A stretch of DNA of 64,000 nt from Prochlorococcus sp. AG-402-L23 (GTDB lineage: Bacteria; Cyanobacteriota; Cyanobacteriia; PCC-6307; Cyanobiaceae), in assembly GCA_003216635.1 (NCBI GenBank), contig QCIO01000001.1, forward strand, positions 179,202-243,201. The letters are read 5' to 3'. Positions within the stretch are counted from its first letter, which is position 1, and every line of letters begins with the position of its first letter. Position numbers and translations under genes: made by a program. This document shows, piece after piece, positions 29,540 to 38,755 of the stretch. The notes under the pieces were generated by a model. That model was not told the origin of the DNA, made no database searches, and saw nothing but the letters and a program-made list of their open reading frames with translations.

Positions 29540-31984
29540 TTAATTCCTCAATTTAGTATTAAAACATTTTTCAACATTAGAAATGATATTTGAATGTATT
29601 GATGTAATGTCCGAGTCCAGTAATGTTTTATTTTTATCTCTATAAGATAATCTAAATGTATAACTTATATGATTATCTCCAAATTTAGTATCTTCAAAAA
29701 CATCAAGTAAATTTACATCCTCTAAGAGATTTTTTCCTGTTTTTCTTATCTGTGATGTTATTTCGCAAATTAAGAATTTCTTACTGAAAACAAAATTTAT
29801 ATCCCTTTCCATTTTCGGAACAATTGGGTATTGCTTATATATTGGAATCCATTTATTTTTTCTTGTACTAGCTCCCAAGAGGTTAGAAACATTTATGTTA
29901 AATAAATAAACTTTTTTTAATGACTTCTTATCTAATATTAGTTTGGGATGTATTTCACCAAAATAACCTGCATCTTTCCCTTCAATAACTAATTTCGCTG
30001 TTCTTCCTGGATGAAGAAAATCAAATGAATCAGTAGGTTTATCCTCAATTTTAATGTTCAAAGATGATAAAGCCTCCTTTAACTTTCCTCTGGCCTGGTA
30101 ATAATTAAGATCGTTATCCTTACCTGAATTTATCCATTTTCCAAATTTTTTATTACCATAAATCGCACCATTCAGAACTTCTTCTTGAATGAACTCAGTT
30201 TTCTTATGAAAAACATTTCCAATTTCAAATATATAACAACTTGCTTGTCCAGCTTTTATATTACGGTTCACTATCTCCAAATGTTCTTTCCAGATAGTAT
30301 CTCTAAGACAACTTGTTTCTGATAACAAAGGATTAGAAATCTTTATAAGTTTTTCATTATCTTCAGGAACAAGAGAGTAGCTTAGTACCTCGTTAAAACC
30401 GTTTTCTATAAAACCATTTTTTACTTTTCTCAATGCCAACTGTTCTGATGATAATTTTCCAGGCTTAATTGGATTAGGAAGTTTTAAGTCGAATCTGTCA
30501 TACCCTATTAATCTCGCTATTTCTTCAATTAAATCTATTTCTCTTATTAAATCATGTGATCTATTAGGAATTACTGCTACATCCCAGCCATATTCTTTAT
30601 TCTTTAAAGAACAACCTATGAGTTTTAATTTATCAACTATTTCATTATCAGATAAATTTCTTTTTTCAAATTGATCATTAATTATTAATGGACCAAGAAT
30701 TTTATGTATTCGATTTCTCCGTAGTTTAATAAATGTATCCTCATTACTTACTAAATTGGAAGTATTGATGATTGGTGAATTAATAGAAAAATATTCTTCT
30801 AAAAGATTAATTGCCCTTGTTACTGCACTTATTGTATTTTTTGATGAAATCCCTTTTTCATACCTGCTGCTAGATTCTGTTCTTATGCCAACCGCCTTTG
30901 AAGATTTTCTTATAGTAACTGGATTAAAAACAGCGCCTTCAAGGTAAATAGATGAGGTAGTATTAGTTACAGAAGTCCCTAAACCGCCTATCACCCCTGC
31001 AATAGCTACCGGTTTATTACAACAAGTAATAACTGTGATATTGTCATTTAAGTCATATTCTTTACCATCTAAGCAAATAAGGCTTTCGTTATCCTTGCCT
31101 TTTCTTACAGAGAAATCTTCTGGAGAAACTTCCTTACCAATTAAGTTTGACAGTTTATCTTTATCAAAGGCATGCAAAGGTTGACCTTGTTCTAGAAGAA
31201 TATAATTTGTCAAATCAACTAGAAGATTAATAGATTTTATACCTGATTTTTCTATACGGTCTTTAATCCAATTTGGCGATAATTTCTCTCCATTTACTCC
31301 ATCAATGCAGCTTATTGTATAAATGCAATTAGATTCTATAGCCTCTGGACAAAGTTTAATTCCCTTAAGTAAATGAATATTGTATTTATGGTTTAATTCT
31401 GGAAAATTTAAGGTGGATTCTAAAAGTGCAGAAATTTCACGGGCTATACCTAAAACAGACATTCCATCAGGTCTATTAGCTGTAATGGCTAAATCATATA
31501 TAAAATCATTTAATTGAAGCAAGACAGACCCTGGAGTGCCCAATTCATGTTTTAAAGCTAAATCTTCATCAATTATTTCTATCCCTTCGCTAGAGTCCTC
31601 TAAACCCAGTTCCTGCAGTGAACATATCATTCCTTCACTCATGACACCTCTAATTTCACTTCTTTTAATAGTTAAATCAACAGCATTTAATTTCGCGCCG
31701 ACAGTAGCAACATAAACATAAATATTTGACTTAATATTGCGCGCACCACAGATAATTTGTAAATTCTTTGAATTACCAATATCGACTTGGCAAATTGAAA
31801 GTTTATCAGATCCTTCGTGTTTTAACACAGATAAAACCTTACCTAAAACAACACCATTTACATTTTCTGAACAATCTTCTAATGATTCAACCTCAAATCC
31901 ACCAATAGACAATTTCTCAGAGAGATCTTCAGGAGTAGAGGTGATTTCTACTAAATTATTCAACCAATTTTGAGAAACTTTCAT
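29540..31984 (-). CDS. pheT: phenylalanyl-tRNA synthetase beta subunit
   Basis: 814 residues with the bacterial PheT order: N-terminal MKVSQNWLNNLVEI, EMAP/OB tRNA-binding domain (~40-150; VVLGKVLSVLKHEGSDKLSICQVD), B3/B4 editing module (~210-390; ANRPDGMSVLGIAREI just before it), B5 domain (~410-490), synthetase-like core (~500-690; VIPNRSHDLIREIDLIEEIARLIGYD), and the ferredoxin-fold anticodon-binding domain at the end (YPIVPKMERDINFVF). It partners PheS. Divergent from rpmG. Confidence 0.97.
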   Translation of the reverse strand: MKVSQNWLNNLVEITSTPEDLSEKLSIGGFEVESLEDCSENVNGVVLGKVLSVLKHEGSDKLSICQVDIGNSKNLQIICGARNIKSNIYVYVATVGAKLNAVDLTIKRSEIRGVMSEGMICSLQELGLEDSSEGIEIIDEDLALKHELGTPGSVLLQLNDFIYDLAITANRPDGMSVLGIAREISALLESTLNFPELNHKYNIHLLKGIKLCPEAIESNCIYTISCIDGVNGEKLSPNWIKDRIEKSGIKSINLLVDLTNYILLEQGQPLHAFDKDKLSNLIGKEVSPEDFSVRKGKDNESLICLDGKEYDLNDNITVITCCNKPVAIAGVIGGLGTSVTNTTSSIYLEGAVFNPVTIRKSSKAVGIRTESSSRYEKGISSKNTISAVTRAINLLEEYFSINSPIINTSNLVSNEDTFIKLRRNRIHKILGPLIINDQFEKRNLSDNEIVDKLKLIGCSLKNKEYGWDVAVIPNRSHDLIREIDLIEEIARLIGYDRFDLKLPNPIKPGKLSSEQLALRKVKNGFIENGFNEVLSYSLVPEDNEKLIKISNPLLSETSCLRDTIWKEHLEIVNRNIKAGQASCYIFEIGNVFHKKTEFIQEEVLNGAIYGNKKFGKWINSGKDNDLNYYQARGKLKEALSSLNIKIEDKPTDSFDFLHPGRTAKLVIEGKDAGYFGEIHPKLILDKKSLKKVYLFNINVSNLLGASTRKNKWIPIYKQYPIVPKMERDINFVFSKKFLICEITSQIRKTGKNLLEDVNLLDVFEDTKFGDNHISYTFRLSYRDKNKTLLDSDITSIHSNIISNVEKCFNTKLRN

Positions 31985-32085
31985 ATATATTTTTTAATCA
32001 ATGATGATAAAAGAAATAAGTATATCTTCAAAAAAGTTTGTTGAAGATGTACAATAGAAAATTATACAATAAAGTATTAATTAAA

Positions 32086-32280
32086 ATGGCCAAAAAAGGG
32101 ACAAGAGTTGTAGTGACCCTGGAATGTACTGAAGCTAGGACAAGCACAGATCCTAAGAGATCAAATGGTGTCTCAAGATATACTACTGAAAAGAATCGTA
32201 GAAATACAACTGAAAGATTAGAACTAAAAAAGTTTAATCCTCATTTAAACAGGATGACAATTCACAAAGAAATAAAGTAA
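32086..32280 (+). CDS. rpmG: 50S ribosomal protein L33
   Basis: 64 residues beginning [19 protein letters not shown] and ending [16 protein letters not shown], diagnostic for cyanobacterial/plastid L33. The open frame continues upstream to an ATG at 32038, but the usual L33 start is ATG 32086, which I use. Forms an operon with rpsR, 17 bp downstream, as in other cyanobacteria. Confidence 0.95.
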   Translation: MAKKGTRVVVTLECTEARTSTDPKRSNGVSRYTTEKNRRNTTERLELKKFNPHLNRMTIHKEIK

Positions 32281-32297
32281 TCAAATCAAATTAAATC

Positions 32298-32519
32298 ATG
32301 CCTAATTCAATTTTTAAAAAACAATTATCACCAATCAAACCTGGAGATCCCATTGACTATAAGGATGTAGAACTACTAAAAAAATTCATAACTGAGAGGG
32401 GTAAAATCCTACCAAGAAGGATGACAGGTTTAACCTCTAAGCAACAAAGAGATCTTACATTAGCTGTAAAAAGAGCCAGAATTGTAGCTCTTTTACCCTT
32501 CGTAAATCCTGAAGGATAA
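32298..32519 (+). CDS. rpsR: 30S ribosomal protein S18
   Basis: 73 residues. [19 protein letters not shown] and [22 protein letters not shown] are the S18 signature, ending LLPFVNPEG. Small-subunit protein beside S6. Second gene of rpmG-rpsR; the RNase II gene follows 45 bp later. Confidence 0.97.
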   Translation: MPNSIFKKQLSPIKPGDPIDYKDVELLKKFITERGKILPRRMTGLTSKQQRDLTLAVKRARIVALLPFVNPEG

Positions 32520-32564
32520 TTTTATATTGAATATAGTTGGTACTATAGTTAAAATCTTAAATAT

Positions 32565-33749
32565 TTGAAAGATTTAACTAATTTAAAAACATATATTATT
32601 GACTCTAATGATCCACATGAGGTTGATGACGCTATTTCATTAGAAGTAAAAGAAGGAAATATAAAAAATTTATGGATACATATTAGTAATCCATGCAAAC
32701 TCTTTTTGCATGACTCTAATGTTGATTTAGATGCAAGAAAGAGAAATAGCAGTTTATATTTAATTGATCAATATGTCCCTATGCTACCTAAAGATATTCT
32801 TGAAAAGGCAAATCTAGCTCAAAATAAGATTTCAGAAACTATTAGTGCAGCAATAGAATTCAATGACGATGGATCAATAAATAATTATGAAATAACAGAA
32901 GCAATAATAAAACCAAAATATCAATTAACATATGAAGATGCGAATGAAATATTAGAATTAGAACCTAAAGAAGAAATAGAATTAATTGAGATTAAAAATT
33001 TATTAGAAAAAAGTATTACATTCAGAAGGAAACAAGGAGCAATTATTTTTGAAAGTCCTAATAGTAAAATAAAATTACATAAGGATAAAGTTGTACTAAA
33101 TAAATTAGAGAAAACAATATCACAAATTATAATTGCAGAATCAATGATATTAATGGGTTATGTAACAAGTTTATTTATAGATAAATATAATTTAGCAGCT
33201 GCATTTAGGATTCATAAATTAAATTGTATTCCATCTGAAATACTTATTAGATACAATGATAGTGAAATTAAATATATAATATTAAAACAATATATGGGAA
33301 GAAGTCACATAACAACTAAGCCCGGAATCCATGAATCATTAGGTCTTAGAATGTATGTACAATGTACTTCACCACTAAGAAGATACCTTGATTTAATAAT
33401 TCAAAGACAAGTATATAATAAAATTAATAACTATGAACAACTAAGTATAAATTCAGTGTCTAAGATTATTGATTATTCGAAGAATAGACAAACAGAGAAT
33501 AATAATATTTATAAAAATGATAAATATAAGTATTTAACAATATTTTTTAAGAATGAAAAAAAACCTTTTTATAAAATAATATTCGTTAAGTGGATTAATC
33601 ATAAAAGAAATATTGCTTTGGTTTATTTTCCAGATTATTCACTAGAAATACTTATTACTCTTTTTGTATCAATAGAAATATATAGTAATAAAATATATAA
33701 ACTTAAATATATTATAAATGATAGTAATCTTTTAGAGTTTATTTATTAA
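32565..33749 (+). CDS. RNase II-family 3'-5' exoribonuclease (short, RNB domain)
   Basis: 394 residues from a TTG start. Residues 10-24 contain YIIDSNDPHEVDDAIS, the RNB metal site with three of the four usual aspartates and Glu in the remaining place; similar Glu-containing versions are known in plastid/cyanobacterial RNR1-like enzymes. At ~268-277 TSPLRRYLDLII matches the second conserved RNB block with both arginines. No cold-shock domain at the N-terminus and no clear S1 domain at the C-terminus, so it is much shorter than bacterial RNase II or R. Probably an active RNA-degrading enzyme. Follows rpmG-rpsR. Confidence 0.85.
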   Translation: MKDLTNLKTYIIDSNDPHEVDDAISLEVKEGNIKNLWIHISNPCKLFLHDSNVDLDARKRNSSLYLIDQYVPMLPKDILEKANLAQNKISETISAAIEFNDDGSINNYEITEAIIKPKYQLTYEDANEILELEPKEEIELIEIKNLLEKSITFRRKQGAIIFESPNSKIKLHKDKVVLNKLEKTISQIIIAESMILMGYVTSLFIDKYNLAAAFRIHKLNCIPSEILIRYNDSEIKYIILKQYMGRSHITTKPGIHESLGLRMYVQCTSPLRRYLDLIIQRQVYNKINNYEQLSINSVSKIIDYSKNRQTENNNIYKNDKYKYLTIFFKNEKKPFYKIIFVKWINHKRNIALVYFPDYSLEILITLFVSIEIYSNKIYKLKYIINDSNLLEFIY

Positions 33750-33816
33750 TAATATAATAAATATAATAGGTTGTTATTAGTTTAAAAAATATCTGTTAGT
33801 ATTAATAAAAAACTTT

Positions 33817-35361
33817 ATGACTTTTGTCATTACTACACCTCTATACTATGTTAATGATAAACCTCATTTGGGAAGTGTATATACAACAATAATTTGTGAC
33901 TCAATAGCTAGGTATAAAAGGCTTATAGGTGAAGATGTTATTTTCATCACTGGCGTTGATGAACATGGTTTGAAAATACAAAGAACAGCTAATGAAAAGG
34001 GTATTGAACCAAAATTACATTGTGATGAAATCTCAGAAGTTTTTAATATTTGTTGGACAAATTGGAATATATCCTTTGATAAATTTATAAGGACAAGCTC
34101 AAAAAATCATGAATTTGTTGTTAATGAATTTTATGAAAGAGTAAAAGCATCAGATGATATCTATATGGGAGTTCAAAAAGGTTGGTATTGTGTCGGTTGT
34201 GAGGAATTTAAGGATAATCCAGAAAACTCATCAATATACAAGTGCCCTATACATCAAAAAAATCTAGAATGGAAAAATGAAGAGAATCTCTTTTTTAGGC
34301 TTTCGAAATATCAAAAAGACATTGAGAAAATAATCAATGAACCTTCTTTTATAGAGCCAATAGAAAGAAAGAATGAAATTATAAATTTTGTTTCTAAAGG
34401 TTTAAAGGATTTTTCAATTTCAAGAACAAATGTCACATGGGGAATTCCTGTCCCTGGTTACAATAACCATACCTTTTATGTATGGTTTGATGCTTTACTT
34501 GGATATGTAAGTGCTATTAGTTCTGATGCGACAGAACATTCATTGGAAAAATCAATTAATGGTGGATGGCCAGCTGATGTTCATTTAATTGGTAAAGATA
34601 TTCTAAGATTCCATGCTGTATATTGGCCCGCAATGCTCATTTCTGCCAATATGAAAGTTCCAAAAAAGGTTTTTGGGCATGGGTTTCTTACAAGAGAGGG
34701 GCGAAAAATGGGTAAAAGCTTGGGAAATGTACTTGACCCTGATTTATTGCTTACAAAATATGGAAATGATCCTGTACGGTGGTACCTCATTAAGGACATA
34801 TCACTAGGAAATGATGGAGATTTTCAAGATAAAAGATTCGTTGATATTATCAATAACGACTTAGCTAATACAATTGGTAATTTATTAAATAGAACATCAT
34901 CTATGTCTAGAAAATGGTTTGACAATAAAGTGCCAAATAATGAAAAAATTTTAAATGAAAATAAATTAGAGAATTCTGCCAAAGTTGCAGTTGAAAACTA
35001 TATTTATAACTTTGATAACTACAAATTAGATCTAGCAGCTAATGAAGTACTTAGTTTAGCAATTAATACAAATTTATATTTGAATGATAATCAGCCATGG
35101 CTGTTAATAAAAGATAAAGAAAATCTACCTCTAGTTAAAGAAATTATTTATAACGTTTTAGAAAGTACCCGAATAATTGGATTATTATTAATACCTTTAT
35201 TGCCCGAATTATCTACAAAAATTAATGATCAACTTGGTTCTATATACAGAGAAGAAATTTCCTGGAAACAACAATTAATTTGGGGATTATTAGTTTCCAA
35301 CTCAAGTCTTCCTAAACCAACTCCAATCATAAATAAACTGGAGTATGAGCAACATTTATAG
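33817..35361 (+). CDS. metG: methionyl-tRNA synthetase
   Basis: 514 residues. TTPLYYVNDKPHLGSVYT carries the HIGH-type motif (HLGS); a Cys-containing knuckle is at WYCVGCEEF and KCPIH; the KMSKS-type motif is GRKMGKSLGN at about residue 295. The anticodon helical domain completes the protein; there is no C-terminal tRNA-binding (Trbp111-like) appendix, so it is the short form. The LptC-like gene overlaps its end by 17 bp. Confidence 0.97.
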   Translation: MTFVITTPLYYVNDKPHLGSVYTTIICDSIARYKRLIGEDVIFITGVDEHGLKIQRTANEKGIEPKLHCDEISEVFNICWTNWNISFDKFIRTSSKNHEFVVNEFYERVKASDDIYMGVQKGWYCVGCEEFKDNPENSSIYKCPIHQKNLEWKNEENLFFRLSKYQKDIEKIINEPSFIEPIERKNEIINFVSKGLKDFSISRTNVTWGIPVPGYNNHTFYVWFDALLGYVSAISSDATEHSLEKSINGGWPADVHLIGKDILRFHAVYWPAMLISANMKVPKKVFGHGFLTREGRKMGKSLGNVLDPDLLLTKYGNDPVRWYLIKDISLGNDGDFQDKRFVDIINNDLANTIGNLLNRTSSMSRKWFDNKVPNNEKILNENKLENSAKVAVENYIYNFDNYKLDLAANEVLSLAINTNLYLNDNQPWLLIKDKENLPLVKEIIYNVLESTRIIGLLLIPLLPELSTKINDQLGSIYREEISWKQQLIWGLLVSNSSLPKPTPIINKLEYEQHL

Positions 35362-35968
35362 ATTAATAATTTTTCTTCCATTATTTATGCTTGGTTGCGC
35401 CCCAAATGTAATTTATAAAAATAAAATTATACAAAAAATTGACAGTTTAGATATGACTATTTTCTCTAAAAGTGGAGATAAAATATATTCAATTACTAGT
35501 CCAAATTCAAGTTATGACAATATTGAATTGAAATTCGAATTAAAAAAACCTATCATTAACATTCTCAATGGGAAAGAAACTAAATATATTATTAGTTCAG
35601 AAGAATCTACACTATCAGACAACAATAAACTCTTAAAATTGAAAGGAAATGTTAAATTGAAAACTTTAAAAAAAGATGAGGATATTTTATATTGTGATAA
35701 TTTTACTTGGAATATAGAAGAGACTAACTATTTATTAGAGGGTAATATAAAATTTGAAAATCAAAATATTATCTTAAATTCTGGAAAAGCTCAGTTGGGA
35801 TCAGACAATATAATTGAATTTTTTAATCCAGTAAAATACATAATAAAAAATGAACATAACGAGAACAAATATGAAATAAACTCAGAAAATGCCTACTATA
35901 ATCTCAAGACAGAATCAGTAAGTTTTAAAGCAAAAGATAAAAGAGTTAAATCAATAATTTATTTTTAA
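35345..35968 (+). CDS. LptC-like LPS-export lipoprotein
   Basis: 207 residues. Begins with a hydrophobic signal ending in a lipobox-like MLGC (Cys ~18), then beta-rich repeats typical of LptC/OstA-like jellyroll (YSITSPNSSYDNIELKFELKKP, LLKLKGNVKLKT, LEGNIKFENQNIILNSGKAQL). It would hand lipopolysaccharide from the inner-membrane LptBFG to the periplasmic bridge. The start lies inside metG (17-bp overlap) and the stop overlaps by 4 bp that of the convergent CCB gene. Family assignment is by pattern, so moderately sure. Confidence 0.75.
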   Translation: MSNIYRLIIFLPLFMLGCAPNVIYKNKIIQKIDSLDMTIFSKSGDKIYSITSPNSSYDNIELKFELKKPIINILNGKETKYIISSEESTLSDNNKLLKLKGNVKLKTLKKDEDILYCDNFTWNIEETNYLLEGNIKFENQNIILNSGKAQLGSDNIIEFFNPVKYIIKNEHNENKYEINSENAYYNLKTESVSFKAKDKRVKSIIYF

Positions 35969-36591
35969 AATTTATTTTTGGAAAAAATATTATTAATTTT
36001 CTTTGACCAATTATTTATCCATTTTTCATCAGATTTAGTAAAACATTTAGCACTCCACCCTCCTATTAATATAAAAGCTTTATTATTTATAGGTACAACT
36101 AAGATAGATGGAATATCGGCACAAAAATTAGAAAATTCATCTCTTCCTGGATAAAATTTAGTGTTTGCTAATGATATTAATTTCATATCTTTTATTGATC
36201 TCAGACAAGTATCTCCAGGTTTAAACTCCTTACATGAAGTAATTCCTCTTCTTAATATATTTACTCCATCATTGTGAATTAATATTGCTGCTGCTGCAGT
36301 AGAAGTTAATATCGCTTCAGATCCCCATGCAAGTTCATCAATAACTTCTTCAGGAATGTTTTTAGCGAAGAGAAACTTATTTTCTCCTTTTAAGTCAGCT
36401 TTCTCACTAGCTAAAGGTTCGAATTGTTTAAATAAAAATCCTATCAAAATAATAATTAATGAAGCTATTGCTGCTAATACTTGGGCTCTTTCAAGCTCAG
36501 GAGTGATTGTTTCTATTGAAATGAAATTTGCTATCTGAAAAATAAAGAGTATTGCACCGACTAATATTAATGATTTCCCATTGAATACCAT
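35965..36591 (-). CDS. cofactor assembly of complex C subunit B (CCB2/CCB4 family)
   Basis: 208 residues. Two N-terminal membrane helices (SLILVGAILFIFQIANFI and AQVLAAIASLIIILIGFLF), then a soluble domain with PEEVIDELAWGSEAILTSTAAAAILIHNDG and CLRSIKDMKL. This is the layout of CCB2/CCB4 proteins that attach heme c to cytochrome b6 in the b6f complex. Convergent with the LptC-like gene (4-bp overlap). Confidence 0.8.
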   Translation of the reverse strand: MVFNGKSLILVGAILFIFQIANFISIETITPELERAQVLAAIASLIIILIGFLFKQFEPLASEKADLKGENKFLFAKNIPEEVIDELAWGSEAILTSTAAAAILIHNDGVNILRRGITSCKEFKPGDTCLRSIKDMKLISLANTKFYPGRDEFSNFCADIPSILVVPINNKAFILIGGWSAKCFTKSDEKWINNWSKKINNIFSKNKF

Positions 36592-36702
36592 ATTTTAAAT
36601 ATGTTATTTCTAATTAAATTATGCAAATATTATATTGTTTAGCACATTTAATATTACTCAAACATATGGTTTTTAATATATAATTAATCAAAACCTTTTA
36701 AT

Positions 36703-37014
36703 ATGATCCTAAACATCAATAAATATATACTTTCTCTTATCTTTACTGGCTTAATTTTTATTCTTATCCCTTCGACAACATACGCAAATGAAATTAGTAC
36801 TATAAATAAATATTTTGGTATTACTCAACAGAAGACTGTTATAAATTACGAAAAAAGTCAGCCTTCGTCTATTGATAACCCTGTAGTGGATCCAAATTTT
36901 AACAGTATGAGATCAAAAGATACTGAAAGTTCAACTGCTACATATATAGTTATAGGTTTGTTAATTGCTGCCACAATTATTCCTTTAGCAACATGGTGGT
37001 ATTTCTCTAAATAA
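36703..37014 (+). CDS. small membrane-anchored hypothetical protein
   Basis: 103 residues. N-terminal signal peptide (ILSLIFTGLIFILIPSTTYAN, cleavage after TYA likely), a ~50-residue polar segment, and a C-terminal helix YIVIGLLIAATIIPLATWWYF ending in SK. This predicts a periplasmic or lumenal loop with a C-terminal anchor. It lies 10 bp before cobU. Not recognised. Confidence 0.7.
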   Translation: MILNINKYILSLIFTGLIFILIPSTTYANEISTINKYFGITQQKTVINYEKSQPSSIDNPVVDPNFNSMRSKDTESSTATYIVIGLLIAATIIPLATWWYFSK

Positions 37015-37024
37015 TAGAGAATTT

Positions 37025-37585
37025 ATGAATGCCAAGGATTTAAGTATTAGTGAATATTCATCTCATATAGTTTTTATTACAGGGGGGACAAAGAGTGGTA
37101 AAAGTAAATTTGCAGAGCATTTAGCGAAGAAAGTTAAGAAATTATCTTACGTTGCCTTATCAAAAAATAATATCGACGATAAAGATTGGCAAGAAAAAAT
37201 TAATTTACATCGAAAAAGAAGGCCAAAAGATTGGAATTTAATAGAAACTACAGATCTATTAAATACATTGAGGAAGGAAGAAGGTCCATTATTAATAGAT
37301 TCGATAGGAGGATTCGTTATGGAAACTATTAATAATGAAAGTCATGAATGGATAACAAAGATGAATTCACTAATAATTCTTTTAAAGAAAAGAAAATGCA
37401 TAACATTTATTGTTGGAGAACAAGTAGGTTGGAGTTTGGTTTCAGAATATAAGATTGGTAATACTTTTATTGAAAGAATCGGCGAGCTTCAAAAGATAAT
37501 TACCAAAATATCAAAAGATAATTGGCTTGCAATAAACGGCAGAGCAATCAAAATAGATGAAATAAGTATAGAAATACCTACTTAA
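37025..37585 (+). CDS. cobU: adenosylcobinamide kinase / guanylyltransferase
   Basis: 186 residues. FITGGTKSGKSKFAE is the P-loop (GGxxSGKS class), LHRKRRPKDWNLIET contains the guanylylated-His region, LLIDSIGGFVMET is the Walker B-like block, and VGEQVGWSLV follows. It activates adenosylcobinamide for nucleotide-loop attachment in (pseudo)cobalamin synthesis. Forms a two-gene unit with trmL, 1 bp downstream. Confidence 0.92.
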   Translation: MNAKDLSISEYSSHIVFITGGTKSGKSKFAEHLAKKVKKLSYVALSKNNIDDKDWQEKINLHRKRRPKDWNLIETTDLLNTLRKEEGPLLIDSIGGFVMETINNESHEWITKMNSLIILLKKRKCITFIVGEQVGWSLVSEYKIGNTFIERIGELQKIITKISKDNWLAINGRAIKIDEISIEIPT

Positions 37586-37586
37586 A

Positions 37587-38069
37587 ATGGAAGTTGCTCT
37601 TTTTGAACCTAGAATCCCTCAAAATACTGGTAATATCGCAAGAACATGTGCAGCTTTTAACATTCCATTAAATCTAATAGAGCCATTAGGTTTTAAACTT
37701 GAAGATAAATATTTAAAAAGAGCAGGATTAGACTATTGGCCTTTAGTTACTGTTAATAAATACTTTAATTTTGAAAAATTCGTAAATTCAAAATTAACAA
37801 AAAGAATAATTTCATTTAGTAAAAAAAATGGAATGTATTTAAAGGACTTTAAATTTCAAGAAGATGATGTTTTGTTATTTGGAAGAGAAGATTCTGGATT
37901 GCCAGAATATATTATTGATAAAAGCGACTTTTTAATATCAATATTTATGCCAAATATACAAACTGGAAGTAATAATCAAAAAGGGGTTAGGAGTTTAAAC
38001 CTTTCTGTGGCATGCGGTATTGCAATATATGAGGCACATAAACAAATAAATTTTCAAAATGGTAATTAA
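37587..38069 (+). CDS. trmL: tRNA (cytidine(34)-2'-O)-methyltransferase
   Basis: 160 residues, a minimal SPOUT methyltransferase. PRIPQNTGNIARTCAA, GREDSGLPE and the knot segment GVRSLNLSVACGIAIYEA are family signatures. It methylates the wobble base of tRNA-Leu isoacceptors. Follows cobU closely and is 29 bp upstream of the CAT tRNA. Confidence 0.94.
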   Translation: MEVALFEPRIPQNTGNIARTCAAFNIPLNLIEPLGFKLEDKYLKRAGLDYWPLVTVNKYFNFEKFVNSKLTKRIISFSKKNGMYLKDFKFQEDDVLLFGREDSGLPEYIIDKSDFLISIFMPNIQTGSNNQKGVRSLNLSVACGIAIYEAHKQINFQNGN

Positions 38070-38098
38070 GTACAAATAATGTCTTACAATATTCCTAT

Positions 38099-38172
38099 GT
38101 CTCGGTAGCTCAGCTGGTCAGAGCGGTGGATTCATAGCCCACAGGTCGCGTGTTCAAGTCACGCTCGAGACA
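38099..38172 (+). tRNA. tRNA with CAT anticodon (Met; Ile-CAT not excluded)
   Basis: 74-nt cloverleaf. Acceptor GTCTCGG pairs with TCGAGAC (one G-U), discriminator A; D stem GCTC/GAGC; anticodon loop TTCATAG with CAT; T arm GCGTG-TTCAAGT-CACGC. The last anticodon-stem pair is A-C, a mismatch. CCA is not encoded. The first acceptor pair is a normal G-C, so it is not a standard initiator tRNA. Its 3' half is duplicated in degenerate form at 40839-40880. Confidence 0.9.
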
Positions 38173-38216
38173 TTCTTAAATTCATTGCACTGATTATGTT
38201 TCGACGTAGTCTTTTT

Positions 38217-38444
38217 TTATCTTCTATTTCTAACAGCGACAGGTTTAGAAAAGTAATCTTCCATACGATCAAGGTGCCATAAGATTGGAGATCTAGGATT
38301 TCTTGCGTTCTTTCTAAAGTAATGATGACCATATATAAGATTATTCATATGTCTATTTAATGTTCTACTTGCCATCTTGAATTAATGAGCGATCTCTTCT
38401 GTTGTGTACCATGGACTATTTTTTTGAATTGCAACTTTTGTCAT
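38217..38444 (-). pseudogene. small HTH/excisionase-like gene interrupted by an in-frame stop
   Basis: One frame reads MTKVAIQKNSPWYTTEEIAH, then TAA (38382-38384), then continues in the same frame as FKMASRTLNRHMNNLIYG and on to PVAVRNRR before the true stop. Without the TAA it is a 75-residue basic protein. WYTTEEIA followed by SRTLNRH resembles the helix-turn-helix entry of excisionase/MerR-like DNA-binding proteins (inference). CAA to TAA would be a single change. Translation of the second part alone from ATG 38375 (52 residues) is possible. It lies 45 bp from the tRNA. Confidence 0.55.
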
Positions 38445-38755
38445 AAATTGGATTAAAAATAAAATGTTTCTGAGTGAGTTAATTAAACGGAAAACACAAA
38501 CGTCTTTTGTACCTTCATAAGGCGTTATGAGTGTGAAAATATAGTTTAAATATATGGATTATTCTTCTAATATTTCATCGGGATTGTGTCTCTTTTTGTG
38601 CCTTAGCACGGTCTCCTTAGACTTCGGTTCAAATGCAAATATTATAGCAATTTTTATAGGTATGGCAACACTCAGAAGCCAGTCATAACAATAGCTTTAA
38701 ATTATTTTTATAGCCAGAAATATAGAGGTTTTATATAGTGTAAATACAACTATTC
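38445..38755. other. 311-bp gene-poor stretch with possible coding relic
   Basis: No complete convincing gene. On the minus strand 38559-38690 is an open frame without a normal start. It reads DWLLSVAIPIKIAIIFAFEP then KSKETVLRHKKRHNPDEILEE and looks like the C-terminus of a small membrane protein. On the plus strand a 44-codon ORF (38554-38688) covers the same bases but has a less protein-like composition. The G+C of this piece is higher than the surroundings. Confidence 0.4.
38559..38690 (-). pseudogene. start-less relic of a small membrane protein (possible)
   Basis: 43 codons open after a TAA, with no ATG, GTG or TTG. One hydrophobic segment (LLSVAIPIKIAIIFAF) is followed by a charged tail with KETVLRHKKRHNPDEILEE. 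The mixture looks coding but a start is missing, suggesting truncation or a frameshift. Confidence 0.35.
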
